The notes under the pieces: generated by a model | What the model saw: only the letters and a program-made list of their open reading frames with translations | Told to the model about the DNA's origin: nothing | Databases searched by the model: none | Program-made: the position numbers and the translations under genes | Source: Euborellia annulipes | Lineage: Eukaryota > Arthropoda > Insecta > Dermaptera > Anisolabididae | Direction of reading: 5' to 3' | DNA length: 64,000 nucleotides | Assembly: GCA_023213315.1 (NCBI GenBank) | Contig: JAKCPI010005103.1 | Coordinates: 110,138-174,137, forward strand | Part shown: positions 50,406 through 61,297 of the stretch, piece after piece | How positions within the stretch are numbered: position 1 is the first letter of the stretch | Layout of the letters: every line of letters begins with the position of its first letter

Positions 50406-51121
50406 CAGGGTGAGGCATAAATATTTAGACGATTTAAGAAGGTAAAAAAAAATTCTTTTTATTGTTTTCATGATAAAAGGTAGATGATTGGGAAGTCAAT
50501 TAAAAAAGCTTTTTATGTGAGTGCTCTTGTTTTAAAATAACATCACTGCGATGGGCTTCTTTCTTCTGAATATAAATCTCTCCACGTCGCTTGAAAGAAT
50601 CAAAAGTATTCGTCCGCATTTCTAATGGAATCTGTTGAATAGCAGTCTTGATTAATTCCCTTCTATGCTGCGATGTTTTGTCTCGTACACGTTATGTTTT
50701 AAATGTCCACATAAGAAAAAGCCTGATATACTGATGTTTCGACAACGAAACGCTGACTTAACGCTCATTGTGGTTTTAACAAGATGGTGCGACCTGACGA
50801 CCGGCTTTTTCTTATGGGGACATTTAAAACATAAAGTGTACGAGACAAAACCTCGCAGCATAGAAGATTTAAAGGACGACTGCTATTCAACGGATTTCAT
50901 TAGAAATACCGACGAATACTTTTGATTCTTTCAAGCGACGTGCAGAAATGTGCATTCAGAAGAATGGAGCCCATCTCAGTGATGTTATTTAAAAAAAAAA
51001 TAGCACTCACAAAAAAGCTTTTTAATAGACTTCCCAATCATGCCAACTTTTATTATGTAAACAATAAAATGAATTACTTTTTTGACCTTCTTAAATCGTC
51101 TAAATATTTATGCCCACCCTG
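50406..51121 (+). mobile_element. Tc1/mariner-like element, deleted, with internal foldback
   Basis: Ends CAGGGTGAGGCATAAATATT and its near-exact inverse (about 38 bp, through GACGATTTAAGAAGGT) with TA on both sides. A remnant reading TTGFFLWGHLKHKVYETKPR then SIEDLKDD (about 50799-50880, +) matches the C-terminal 'DFFLWGxLK' part of IS630/Tc1/mariner transposases. A reversed copy of the same 60 bp lies at about 50665-50725. Confidence 0.85.
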
Positions 51122-51123
51122 TA

Positions 51124-51929
51124 TCATCTCTTGCCTATCAAATAAATTTAAATATCAGCTCAATTATAAAACATTAGCATGATTTGGAATTTATTCATAC
51201 TTAATGTAATCATAATTCTTATATTAAAAATTCATATCATCTCTCGATACATATAGCAGTATATATTGAGATATTAACGCTCCTAACTACCTCAAAATTC
51301 AATTAAAACGCGTTCTTATCCATCATCTCTATATTTATTTATATATATTTTGTATTTTTAGGGTATTAAATCAAAATACGATTTTGTTTTTATTATAAAC
51401 AAGGTTTTTAATTAATTAATTGTCGATATTTCAATGTAATAATTTCTTAATCTACAAATTCACTTTATCTACCCTCTTATATGGTAGCATCAAATTCAGA
51501 ACAGATAACTCTTCATTCATATACTTATTTCTATCCCCATAACTGGTTGTTTGCTTTAGATCTCGAGTTTTCTGTCTGAATCTATGATCTAACACCATTT
51601 CTTCACTTCCCATCCCCTGTACTCTGGACTATTTATTGATTACATTAATATATTTTCAAAAAATTATTAATCCAAAATATGCTTTTGTTTTTTCTATTCA
51701 TTCATCATATCTAAATATTGAAATAAATTATGTGTGGAACTAATTTTATTATTTCTTTCACAAGAAAAAAAAATTTTCTTTGGCCATATGTTAGATATTT
51801 TTCGCTCAATTTTTAAAACGGCCAAAAAAAAAAAAATAATAATAATGGTTTATTATTTAAAAACCATCTTATTTTATTATTATTATTTATATGGATATTT
51901 TTTTTTTTTTTTACTTAATTTATATTTAG
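51124..51929. other. Spacer before the distal exon, no gene seen
   Basis: AT-rich, apparently unique. The frame open across 51734-51929 is A/T homopolymer and only meaningful from the acceptor at 51930. Confidence 0.6.
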
Positions 51930-52069
51930 TTGAAAAGAATCATTTTAAAAGTTTGCGATCTCGTTATATGAAACAAAAACAGCGCCTATTGAAGGAGCTT
52001 TATTTACAGGGAAATTTAGGAGGACTGCGAGATGCCTTGAGCTCGGACGTTGAAAATAATATATTGTAG
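51930..52069 (+). CDS. Isolated terminal exon, probably an alternative srGAP C-terminus
   Basis: A strong T tract and atttag precede an open stretch starting in phase 1 and ending TAG at 52067. It reads EKNHFKSLRSRYMKQKQRLL, then KELYLQGNLGGLRDALSSDV, then ENNIL: a charged amphipathic helix that looks like real coding sequence in a very AT-rich setting. I do not recognise the family. No other unassigned exon lies nearby, but the phase matches the internal donor at 48830 in exon q (and also exon k at 38474). It could instead be the last exon of an unrelated gene. Confidence 0.5.
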
Positions 52070-53060
52070 AATTATCATATATATGTAATAAAATATATAT
52101 ATTATTTATATATATATAATATATATAAAATTATAAAACATTCAATAATATTATCATAAAGACATATACTCCTTAATTGTTAGAGTGAAATATCAATATA
52201 TATATATACATATATATATATATAAAAAAACAACTCTCGTCTCACAATTCGGGTTTTGTTCATCTTATGTTTATAATCTAGTTGTTTCAAATTTATTCTT
52301 AACATATATTCTATATAATATAAAGAAATTATGAGACGATTTCCTGTTGTCTGACTTTCCTTCTAACAATACAACAACAACTTATCGACCAACAAATATT
52401 TTAACATGAATATAAAAAATATATATCTATTTCTTAAAGTAAAATTACATTTTCTATAATATTATATTTAAATATAAATATTCTATAGATATCTATTAAA
52501 AATATTTGTAAATGATAAGATCTCTTGTTGTAGTAGCTTTGCCATATTTCCAAGATTCTTAGTTTTTTATCACCCCAGTTTAGGAACCACCTAGTGCTTG
52601 ACCTCCTTAATTTCTCATATGTCGCATTGTTCCTTTTAAAAAGATTATATAAATAATATTATATATTTTAAGTCCTGATTAACAGACTAAATAAGTCGAA
52701 ATGTGCATTTATTTTGCATTCGAATGATATATGATGTGATATCCATTATTAATAATAATCTTAAATATTGTCCGTATTTTCTAGTCGATAAAAAAAATTT
52801 GAAACTTCATTGAAAAAAACTACTAATATTAATAGTAATAATAATAAATAATAATAACCTGTGCCAACACTTTTGCTATACCAAACGCAACAAATCGTGA
52901 AAATCTAAATAAATATTCATCTTAATTTTTTTTCTTTTATTTCCTTTAAAAAAAAATAAAGATATTATTGAAGAATTTATAAATGTTTTTGTCAATATTA
53001 TTATTAATTATTTCATATGTAAAATGAATAAATACAATTTACTCGGAATTTTTGTTTTTT
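52070..53060 (+). other. Unique AT-rich stretch, possible 3' UTR of the distal exon
   Basis: About 1 kb without recognisable repeats, with several (TA)n tracts and two AATAAA sites (about 52088 and 53028). Repeats resume at once after 53070, consistent with this being transcribed 3' UTR. Confidence 0.4.
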
Positions 53061-53070
53061 AAATATTTTT

Positions 53071-53300
53071 GCTCAGGGGCCCACATATTGTGGGTACGTG
53101 GATGGCGACCACGAGCTACCCGAGCTAGGACTGGCAGACCTATTCTTTACATGTCTGTCCCTTCCTTCTATATTTTCAACAGGCGTCAGGCCTTGCTACG
53201 GCCGGCCTTATCTATTTCTTCCGGTCGCAAAAAATCCATTCCGTCGCCCCCTTTACTGCCGACCCTGCACCGCGGGAGTAATAAAGGCAAAGAAAGAAGA
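53071..53300 (+). repeat. GC-rich dispersed repeat (SINE-C), copy 2
   Basis: GCTCAGGGGCCCACATATTG, GTGGATGGCGACCACGAGCT, CTATATTTTCAACAGGC; ends GTAATAAAGGCAAAGAAAGA. Sister of 16036-16255. Confidence 0.65.
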
Positions 53301-53371
53301 AGATAGATTTTATATATTTATTTATTTATTTTTAAAATGTACATAGAGCCTTCGGGCCCTCTTGTTACGTA

Positions 53372-53548
53372 CAGTGAGAGTCAGTATTAAGTCCCACCCA
53401 TGCGTTTCCTACTTGTGATTATTTCATTGTTTTTATAAAAGAAAATGAAAATATTGATTACAAATTTAATATTTAATATTTTTTTTTAAACAATGAAATA
53501 ATCACAAGTAGAAAACGTATGGGTGGGATTTAATATTGACCCTCACTG
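53372..53548. mobile_element. 177-bp mariner-type MITE
   Basis: CAGTGAGAGTCAGTATTAAG ... GACCCTCACTG with TA on both sides; long inverted arms through CCCACCCAT and CACAAGTAG leave a loop of about 50 bp. Confidence 0.88.
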
Positions 53549-53603
53549 TACAAGTACAGAAGAGAAAAAAAAACTTATTTTATTTAGCAGATTATATAAC
53601 AAC

Positions 53604-53725
53604 TAGCCGCTCCGCCGCCTTCGACGGGATTCGCGTCTAACCAGGAGGGCACCCCCCCCCCCCCCGGCCCCTTGCCCTCGGCCCACCTGTGACCCTCGCC
53701 TTTTCTTAATCAAGTGCCCCAATTT
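53604..53725 (-). repeat. Helitron 3'-end-like GC-rich fragment
   Basis: CTAGCCGCTCCGCCGCCTTC, then a C-run and CCTCGCCTTTTCTTAAT, matching the reversed Helitron terminus at 60580. Confidence 0.55.
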
Positions 53726-53744
53726 TTCAGTCAACTCGTTTCAG

Positions 53745-54180
53745 GCATTAAAAATTTGGTGTGGCTGTCGCACACCAGATTTTTTGTATCGACATATTTA
53801 TTTAGTTTCCGACAGTACGGCACATTTGAATGCACTATAAAGATGGGAAAATATTTTGTTTCCATGTAAACCATTTCTCCTATCTTTCTGAAGTACAAGA
53901 GTAAAGTGTGCTTCAAACAATTTTGAGAGCAAAATGAGAATATACATTTTAAAGAGCATGTAAAAAATAATTGATTAATGAATTTTAAACAAAATCTTTG
54001 GAGCGAATTTTGAGAAAATCGAAAAAAACTACATCATTAAAATACTAGAACTTTTTGGCAGATTTTGTCTAAAAGTTTATTTTCACGCCCTAGGGGTGTG
54101 TATAACTTAAATACAAAATTTCAACCTCCTGTTCAGTTCCTTCATGCTTTAAATTGAACACACACGGACAGACCATGTAA
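53745..54180 (-). mobile_element. Pal-1 copy, hairpin shortened
   Basis: AAAATTTGGTGTGGCTGTCG ... ACACCAGATTTTTTG, TTTCCGACAGTACGGCACAT, interior to ACACGGACAGACCATG. Confidence 0.8.
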
Positions 54181-54429
54181 TAAAATCGAGAAGCTCGATT
54201 GCTTTGACTTTGACTCCATTGAAAACGCAAGCGAATGCCTCGTCTCTTTATCTCATCCATGACTTTGCCAACGAAAAATATTTCTCACATGTCATCAGAT
54301 CAACTTATTTATATTTCATCTTAATTATTTCCATTTTAAGGTCAGTAATCCATTAAAATATTTATTTAATTGGTTCAGGAATATTATTTTCAATAAATTA
54401 AATAATTAAAAATATTCTAAACTCGTGAT

Positions 54430-55160
54430 TCAACAGGATAACCTATCTTTGCCGGTCTGTCAAATTTTATTTTTTCATTTTTTTATTTAATATTTTATTT
54501 CTTTTAATCATTTAATATTTATTTTAAAATTAATTCGTTATATAAATATATAATAATTTTTCTTTTATTCCTTTAATTTTTAATTTGTTTAAATAATTAC
54601 ATGTGTTTTGTTTAAAACTATTTTTCTTATTTTGTTTATCCCTAGTTTGTAAAATTATTATTTAATGAACTTTTTAACATTATAATTCCTATAAAACTTG
54701 AATCTTTGAGGTAATGTAAGTTGAACGGAAAAAACATAAACTATTTCTATCAAGATTAACCAATACAAATAATTTAATTACATGTTTAAAAGTATTTATA
54801 TAAATCATTTTTAGATTTTTTTATTTTTAAGATGGTATTTTAATAACTCATTATTTCATATCTCTTTATTCTATCTTTATATAATTATTTATGTTAAAAA
54901 TCTTTAATAAATGATTTATTTTTTTATTTTATGTTAGATGTGATTTGGATCAACTCATATGTTTGGAGCTCTGATGGAACATTATGTCACTCAAATATTA
55001 ATATATATATCTTAGAATTTTATGCTTCAAATGGATAGAAATGAAATTACTGATTGTATATAATAAAAGGAGAGAAAATAATTCCGCTGTTTTAAGCCAG
55101 AATGTTTCAAAGAAAATATAGTTCGATTAAATATCATGCAACAAGGTAAGCCTGAATAAT
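54430..55160. repeat. Tandem duplication, unit 1 (transcript-like)
   Basis: Unit 1 contains ATGTTAG|ATGTGATTTGGATC and ends GCAACAAG|GTAAG, so it looks like a non-coding exon with acceptor and donor. Aligns over most of its length with unit 2 at 55185-55920, with indels. Stops in all frames. Confidence 0.5.
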
Positions 55161-55184
55161 TTTTGATTAACAGATATAACAAAA

Positions 55185-55737
55185 TTCTTTTAATTATTTA
55201 ATATTTATTTTTAATTTAATATCTGCATTATATAAACTAAATAGATTATTCATTTTATTAACTCATTCACTATTTCCTTCACTTTGACAAATAATTTTTT
55301 TCTTTTTCCTTTATTTTTAATTAGTTTAAATAATGATGTGTTTTGTTTTAAAATATTTTTTAAAATTCTTATTCCTATATAGATTGAACTTTTAAGGAAT
55401 GGTCAAATAATTGAGAGTGAACAGGGAGGAAATTTAATCTGACCTTTTCTATCAAGTTATTATAATGACGTGGCTGTATATAAGATTGTTCATAATAGGA
55501 AGAGGAAATGAATTCATTTGGCTGCAAACCTCTTCCTATTACGAACAATTTTCTATCAAGATTAAATCACATTAAAATGTATTTTAGTCATCTTCTTCAT
55601 CTTAAATCTTTTTGTAATTATTTAAGTAAAACTTTATTAAATGAATTAAGCTTATTTATTTTTCATTTTAGATGTGATTTGGACCAAAAGACTTCTTCAA
55701 AGTGTTTGGAACTCAGAAGGAATACAATATCCAGCAT

Positions 55738-55771
<34 letters not shown>

Positions 55772-55920
55772 TCTATATATTTATTTGTTTTATTCATCTT
55801 ATTAGAAATGAAATTACTGATAGTAGTAGAAAAAAGGAGAGAAAATAATTCAGCGGTTTTAAGCCAGAATGATTCAAAGAAAATGCAAGCGATTAAATAT
55901 CATTAAACAAGGTAAGACTT
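55185..55920. repeat. Tandem duplication, unit 2 (transcript-like)
   Basis: ATTTTAG|ATGTGATTTGGACC, a (TA)n microsatellite at about 55738-55768, GAGAAAATAATTCAGCGGTT, AAACAAG|GTAAG. The splice-like ends are kept in both units while the AT tract differs. Confidence 0.5.
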
Positions 55921-56269
55921 TTTTTAAATTTAAAATTGGCCTCAGAAAACAATTCCATTTGGCCATATGTAAGACTTAATTAACAAATATATTAAATAAT
56001 AAAAACGAGAGGAATTTTTATTTAATTTTAAATAAACACTGGGCTTTAGGGACTAATCTTTTAAGAAAAACATTTCTAAATCAATTCAAATAAAGCATTT
56101 AACAAAGTTTAAGGGGTTTTTCTTCATCAACAGTTCTTAAACTATCAAAAATGAAACTGAATTTATTTATTTTTTTAGGGTAACTTTGCTTTTATGGAAA
56201 TCTTTTTAAATTTGAATTGTCATTTGAGAGCAACAAAAAATATGATTCATTTTTTTATTTTCTTTCTTT

Positions 56270-56600
56270 CCTCGAGGAGCTGGGGTTGAAATAGAGCCTG
56301 GAGACAATTGTTTCCGATCGAATCCTGCATAATGCTCAGAGAAATTGCCCTCGATAATTATAGAGAGCAAAGTTCAGGGAAAAAACCACGCAGATCACCA
56401 TGGATCGACCAGTTGAAATCATTCACAGGCAGTCCGCTTCGGGTTTCAAAAGCGAGGGCGTTGAATAGAGAGGAATGGCGTCTAATCGAACGCAAGAACG
56501 ATCTTCCCAATGACCATGACACGTCAACTTGACGCTTAACAACTACGAGAAGCGAAGAGGAAGTCAATCTGCAATTCTTGTTATTCTCATCTAGTGAGTT
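56270..56600 (+). pseudogene. LINE remnant: C-terminus of an RTE-type ORF
   Basis: Frame 56308-56532 reads KPRRSPWIDQLKSFTGSPLR, then ALNREEWRLIERK. 'GRPRxxWIDxxKxxTG ... AxxRExWR' is the familiar end of RTE-like non-LTR ORFs. GC-rich island in AT-rich DNA; no upstream RT domain. Confidence 0.6.
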
Positions 56601-56925
56601 TATTTATTTTCTTACCTTTCCAGTATCATATGTGACCGTCCATGTGAAAAGGTACCAAATCAAGAATCGGGGTTAAAATTGAGTTTTTATGCTTTCTGTA
56701 CAGAACACATCCTGCTGAACAAGCCGATATTTTAGTATTTGAATTTTTAAAATTTTGGTTATGAAAACCTAGTTTAGAGAAAAATGAGTTTAAAGTTTGT
56801 TTAGTCCCTTTTCTCTTATCTCTCCTTTGTCATGTTTTTTCAATTTTTTTATATAAAACACATCAGTCCACGTCTTGGACCTATACAAAAAGATGTAAAG
56901 ATCAGTGTTTGCAGCAGTCTAATTT

Positions 56926-57172
56926 TAGGGGCCCGCCCCCCCCCCCCTCCCCCCGAAATTTCCCAAATACATATACATATATACAGACATCAGCGCAACA
57001 AATTTTTCCGCAGGGTGGAAAACTTTGATTCCGCAATAGAAAAAATGTTGCGCAAAAAATTTCGTGTGTAAAAAAATTTAGTTTCTTAAAAAAAAAATTT
57101 TCCGCAGAAAAATTTTTGAGTTCGGCCCCCCCCCCCCCCCCCCCCCGAAAGAAATTTCTATATACGCCCCTG
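56926..57172. mobile_element. Poly-G/poly-C MITE, left end decayed
   Basis: Shares ATTTCCCAAATACATATACA, CAGCGCAACAAATTTTTCCG and right end TATATACGCCCCTG with 24657-24920. The left end begins at GGGGCCCGCC without the full terminus. Confidence 0.75.
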
Positions 57173-57272
57173 CTACTACTACACGCAGTTAATTTAAAAT
57201 AAAAAATTGGTTTCGTTTTTTTTTTTTTATGTCTGTTGATCAAATTATTGTATTAGATTATTAAGGTCTAAC

Positions 57273-57546
57273 CAAGGGCGGATACAGAGGGGGGGGGGTA
57301 AAGGGGGTAATTACCCCCCCCCCCCCCCGAGATTCGAAAAAATACCTTTTTTTCGCAAAAAAATTTATTTTTAATGTAAAATTTTTAAAATTAATACTTA
57401 AAAATTTGTTGTGCATTTATATTCTGGCAAACAAGTACAGAATGCGCTTTTAAATTACCGAAATTAAAAAAAAATAGTAGTCTGTGCGACGAGTCACACC
57501 AGATTACCCCCCCCCCCCCGAGAAACACCTCTTGATCCGCCCCTGG
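57273..57546. mobile_element. Poly-G/poly-C MITE with Pal-1-like hairpin inside
   Basis: CAAGGGCGGATACAGAGG and GATCCGCCCCTG ends. Inside, CTGGCAAACAAGTACAGA ... GTCACACCAGATTA resembles the Pal-1 terminal hairpin. The same composite is found reversed in 19141-19810. No clear target duplication. Confidence 0.7.
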
Positions 57547-57730
57547 GAAACTTGTTTCATTATATTTCATCTCGCTGCGTTTTTTTAAACATTCTGGCTT
57601 AAAATAGCTCAAGATTTTTCTCTCTCTGAAAATTTCTTGATATATATATAGCGGTCCTTTGGGCCTATTCGCGTAAAGTAAAGTAAGGAAAAACAAACAG
57701 GCTGCATTTTATTTTTTATCTCGTCAAAAA

Positions 57731-58355
57731 AAAAATCTGGTGGGACTATCGCACAGCACACAACTTGCTCTTACCTTCGGTGTTCGAAAATTGTGTTCTG
57801 TGCTTGTCACACCAGATTTTTTGTGTCGAGATATATTTAGTTTCCGCCGATATATTAGAATTCAAGATGTAAAATTTATAAACATGAGAAAATATTTATA
57901 TTTTGTTCCCATGGCAACCATTTCTCCCATCTTTCCTATGGAGTACAAGAGTAAAGTGGTCTTCAGAAGATTTCAATTACAAAATGAGAATATTCATTTT
58001 AAAGAGCATCTAAAAAATAATTGATTTTTGAAATTTAATCAAAATCGCTGGATCGAATTTTAAGAAAATCGAAAAAAAACTGATAAACTACATCAGTAAA
58101 GTACTAGTACTTTTTGGCCGATTTTGATTAAAAGCTTATTTTCATGCTCCAGAGGGGTATCTAACTTAACTATAAAATTTCAACTTCCTAGGTCTTTTCG
58201 TTCTTGAGATATTTTATTCACAGACAGACAGACCATGCCTCGAAAACCACTTTTTTGGATTCACGGGACCTCAAAACGTGTATATCCGTCAAAATCTCGA
58301 CATCAAATTTTGGATACTTTATTTATTAACCTATATAGAGGTAGAGGTAAGAGAA
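57731..58355 (-). mobile_element. Pal-1, full-length, SINE site empty
   Basis: From the terminal hairpin to the TATATAGAGGTAAGAGAAAGTA palindrome. At 57860-57877 the sequence CAAGATGTAAAATTTATAA is the uninterrupted target into which SINE-A is inserted in other copies. Confidence 0.9.
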
Positions 58356-58449
58356 AGTAAAAAAAAAGATAAAATAATAATTTATTTTTTAACTTTTCGA
58401 AAAAAAAAAACCTATCATATGATTTCTATTATGAAAATTGAATTTTTGT

Positions 58450-58830
58450 ATTTAAAAAGGATATTAGGGAAAGGATTAAGGGATAAATAAAACAATTATT
58501 TAAAAAAAAATTAACCTTTATTGAATATTTAAATTATGTTGTTGATTGAATAGGATAAAAAATAATAAATAAATATTTCTTTGTTTCAGAAGGAAAAACA
58601 TCATCGATATTCCGTCATCATCGTCATCAAAGAAACAGGACTTGCGTCATTGGAAACCGGATAGCAGGAAGCAAGCAAGCAAGTGTTTTAGTTGCATTCA
58701 CGTCGAGCAAGAAGCCAGTCGATTGACTCTCTGCTCTTCTTCCATTGCGATTCTATTGATATTAGTGAGAATAAAACATCACACACCCCTCAACTCTTGA
58801 TTCAAAGGTATTTATTATTTGCATATTTCA
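58450..58830 (+). repeat. Duplicated terminal-exon-like segment, copy A
   Basis: TTTGTTTCAG acceptor, then a GC-richer block from 58590 with CATTCACGTCGAGCAAGAAG, AATAAA at 58770, ending CAACTCTTGATTC. One frame reads CIHVEQEASRL ... HHTPLNS and stops at 58798. It is shared with copy B at 63334, but phase at the acceptor differs, so coding is doubtful. Confidence 0.5.
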
Positions 58831-58869
58831 TTTTCATTAAGGGTTAACATTCTATTGTTAGATTTTCTA

Positions 58870-59063
58870 AGTTTTTTTTTTTAACACTCACTTTTTCCCA
58901 CTCACACACACATACACACAGTCTTTTATTCAACTTAGGCCATTTAAAACTTTTTACGATACCCGTTATTTGTAAATATATCTACCGGACTGCCTGGGAT
59001 CCGAACCCTCGACCCTTGGTATACGTGGCAGGCGAGCTGCCAACTACACCAAGCCCGATGGCA
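58870..59063 (-). mobile_element. SINE-A copy, deleted
   Basis: CACTTTTTCCCACTCACAC tail, ACGATACCCGTTATT, then GGACTGCCTGGGATCCGAAC head region; the hairpin segment is missing. Confidence 0.8.
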
Positions 59064-59094
59064 TAAAATTATCTATTATTTTAAGGTGCGCGTC

Positions 59095-59452
59095 TCGGCG
59101 TGCTAATTTTGGGACTTTCCAGCGGCCACAATTTTGAAGCTATCGACCTCAAATTTTTTTAAAATTAAAGCTATTTAAAATATCTACAACTTATAGAAGC
59201 CCTTTTTTTGATTTTCGAAAAAAAAAAATTTTTTTTTAGATTAATCGCATTAAATAAAAGATATTTAAAAAAAAGGAGCTCTATAAGTTGTAATCGTGTG
59301 TTCAAAAATAATTAATTTTCAACCCTTAATTAATTAGCTGGAAGCTCTAGAATGAAATGAAATAAGTCCCTTATATTCCTATGGGGAACACTAACGCCAT
59401 CTCTTGCCGCCTCGAGTCAATCGTGTTTTAACGGTTTTTCGAGACGCGCACC
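59095..59452. mobile_element. TTAA-flanked MITE, copy 3
   Basis: GGTGCGCGTCTCGG ... CGAGACGCGCACC between TTAA sites; same orientation as copy 1. Confidence 0.88.
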
Positions 59453-59541
59453 TTAAATAATGAAACCATAGTGAGGAAAGGGGGTGTACATTTTCCATTC
59501 CAATTAAAATATTATTGATAAGAGAAGTGACTGTTCAACGA

Positions 59542-60175
59542 TTAGAATGATAGACAGGAAGAGAGGATGTCAGCCAAAAGGAGAGCCTCTATCGAATAAA
59601 ATTCTCCACTCAGAAGACGTTTCGGGTTTAATTAAATAAATCCATCATCAGTTCTTAAGAGATTATTGGCAAACTCAAGGTGTACACCATTGAGATGCAG
59701 ATAGAGTTGTTATATATAAACATATACAAAATTATATAAAAATTCAAAATTTGTATATCAGATTACAGATGCTCTTCAGTCAACACGGCCAAGTCTCAAA
59801 TGTGTAATAAACTCTATCTGCATCTCAATGGTGTACACCTTGAGATTGCCAATAATCTCTTAAGAACTGATGATGGATTTATTTAATTAAACCCGAAACG
59901 TCTTCTGAGTGGAGATTTTTATTCGATAGAGGCTCTCCCAGGGCCGGAACTAGAAGATTTTTTAGGGGGGGGGGGGGGCAAAGTTTAATTTGCCGCCCCC
60001 TCCTTAAAATTTTCTATCCAAAATTCATATCATTTTACCTTTTTTTTAGTAAATCTTTCTTTAATTGCCGCCTCCTGATATCTGCCGCCCGGGGCACATG
60101 CATCCACTGCCCCCCCCCCCCCCCTAGATCCGGCCCTGGGCTCTCCTTTTAGCTGACTTCCTGTCTATCATTCTA
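59542..60175. mobile_element. Foldback element with hammerhead-like motif, interrupted by a MITE
   Basis: Arms from ATTAGAATGATAGACAGG to CCTGTCTATCATTCTAA. The + strand 59867-59902 has a full CTGATGA box, CGAAACGTC, and AGAA/TTCT flanks that pair. The right arm is split by the 200-bp MITE; the left arm shows the uninterrupted sequence. Confidence 0.85.
59939..60138. mobile_element. 200-bp poly-G/poly-C MITE with proven empty site
   Basis: CAGGGCCGGAACTAG and CTAGATCCGGCCCTG ends; GGCTCTCC duplicated (59931-59938, 60139-60146). The mirror arm of the host foldback carries the unoccupied target. Confidence 0.93.
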
Positions 60176-60714
60176 AAATATTATTATTATTTTTCCTTAA
60201 AATAAGTAAAAAAATCGTTTGTCAATATTATTTTTAAATACTGCCTGGAAAAGCATTTTGAGGGGTGCTAGTCGATTTATAGAAATCTTTGCAAACGTGA
60301 AAAGTAATAACCTTTTTTTTATATTTGTCGTCAGGTTATATGGGATGCGAGAGTATATGTTAAGCCTCTATTTAAAGATAGAATAGAATTTTACTATACT
60401 AGATATTCCAACAAATATTGCCTCTTCCTTTGAGATTCATTAATAAGGGATGCTTTTTAAGGGTGTCTGAATAAAATATTCTCATATACTGTAGTTAAAA
60501 TAGATATTTGTGAAAGGATTACGGAATAAATAAAACAATTATTTAACAAAAATAATCTTTATTCAATATCTATATATAACTAGCCGCGCCGCCCGCCTTC
60601 GGCGGGCTACGCGTCTAGCAAGGGGGGCTACGCCCCCCTGGACCCCCTCCAACTGGCTCGGGCCCGCCTGCGGCGGACCCTCGCCTTTCTTAATTATGAA
60701 AAGAAAATTTTTTT

Positions 60715-60985
60715 TTTTTTTAAAACATTCACACTTTTTTCTCATTCACACTTACACTCACACACACATTCACACAGTCTTTTCGGTAACTCTGGCCATT
60801 TAAGACTTTATACGATAACCGTTGTAATTAATAAATGTATTTGGGGTTCAGGCATTTTTATTTAAGCCATCTGGTATCCAAATGGCTTAAATAAAATCAT
60901 CGGACTGCCTGGGTCCGAACCCGCGACGTTTGGTATAGGAGGTTAGGCACGCTAACCTACTACGCCAAGCACCCGAGGGCTGGCC
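60715..60985 (-). mobile_element. SINE-A
   Basis: Complete reverse copy: CACACTTTTTTCTCATTC tail to GGTCCGAACCCGCGACG and AAGCACCCGAGGGC. Confidence 0.9.
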
Positions 60986-60999
60986 TGAAAATTATTATT

Positions 61000-61278
61000 A
61001 TTTTTTTTTTTTTTTTTTTTAAACATTCACACTTTTTTCTCATTCACACTCACACTCACACACACATTCACACTGTCTTTTCGGCAGCTCAGGCCATATA
61101 AGACATTTATGATAACCGTTATTTATGAATTTATATATATTAGGGTCCAGGCATTTTTATTTAAGCCATCTGGTATCCAGATGGCTTAAATAAAATCATC
61201 GGACTGCCTGGGTCCGAACCCGCGACGTTTGGTATATGAGGTTAGCACGCTAACCTCTACACCACCCCCGTGGGCCTG
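61000..61278 (-). mobile_element. SINE-A
   Basis: Second complete reverse copy in tandem, ending CTCTACACCACCCCCGTGGG; 22-base T run at its start. Confidence 0.9.
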
Positions 61279-61297
61279 AAAATTATTATTACTACGT

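Noticed and set aside
52080..52230. Regulatory TA repeats after the distal exon
   Set aside because: Simple (TA)n tracts are common across the whole window; nothing sets these apart.
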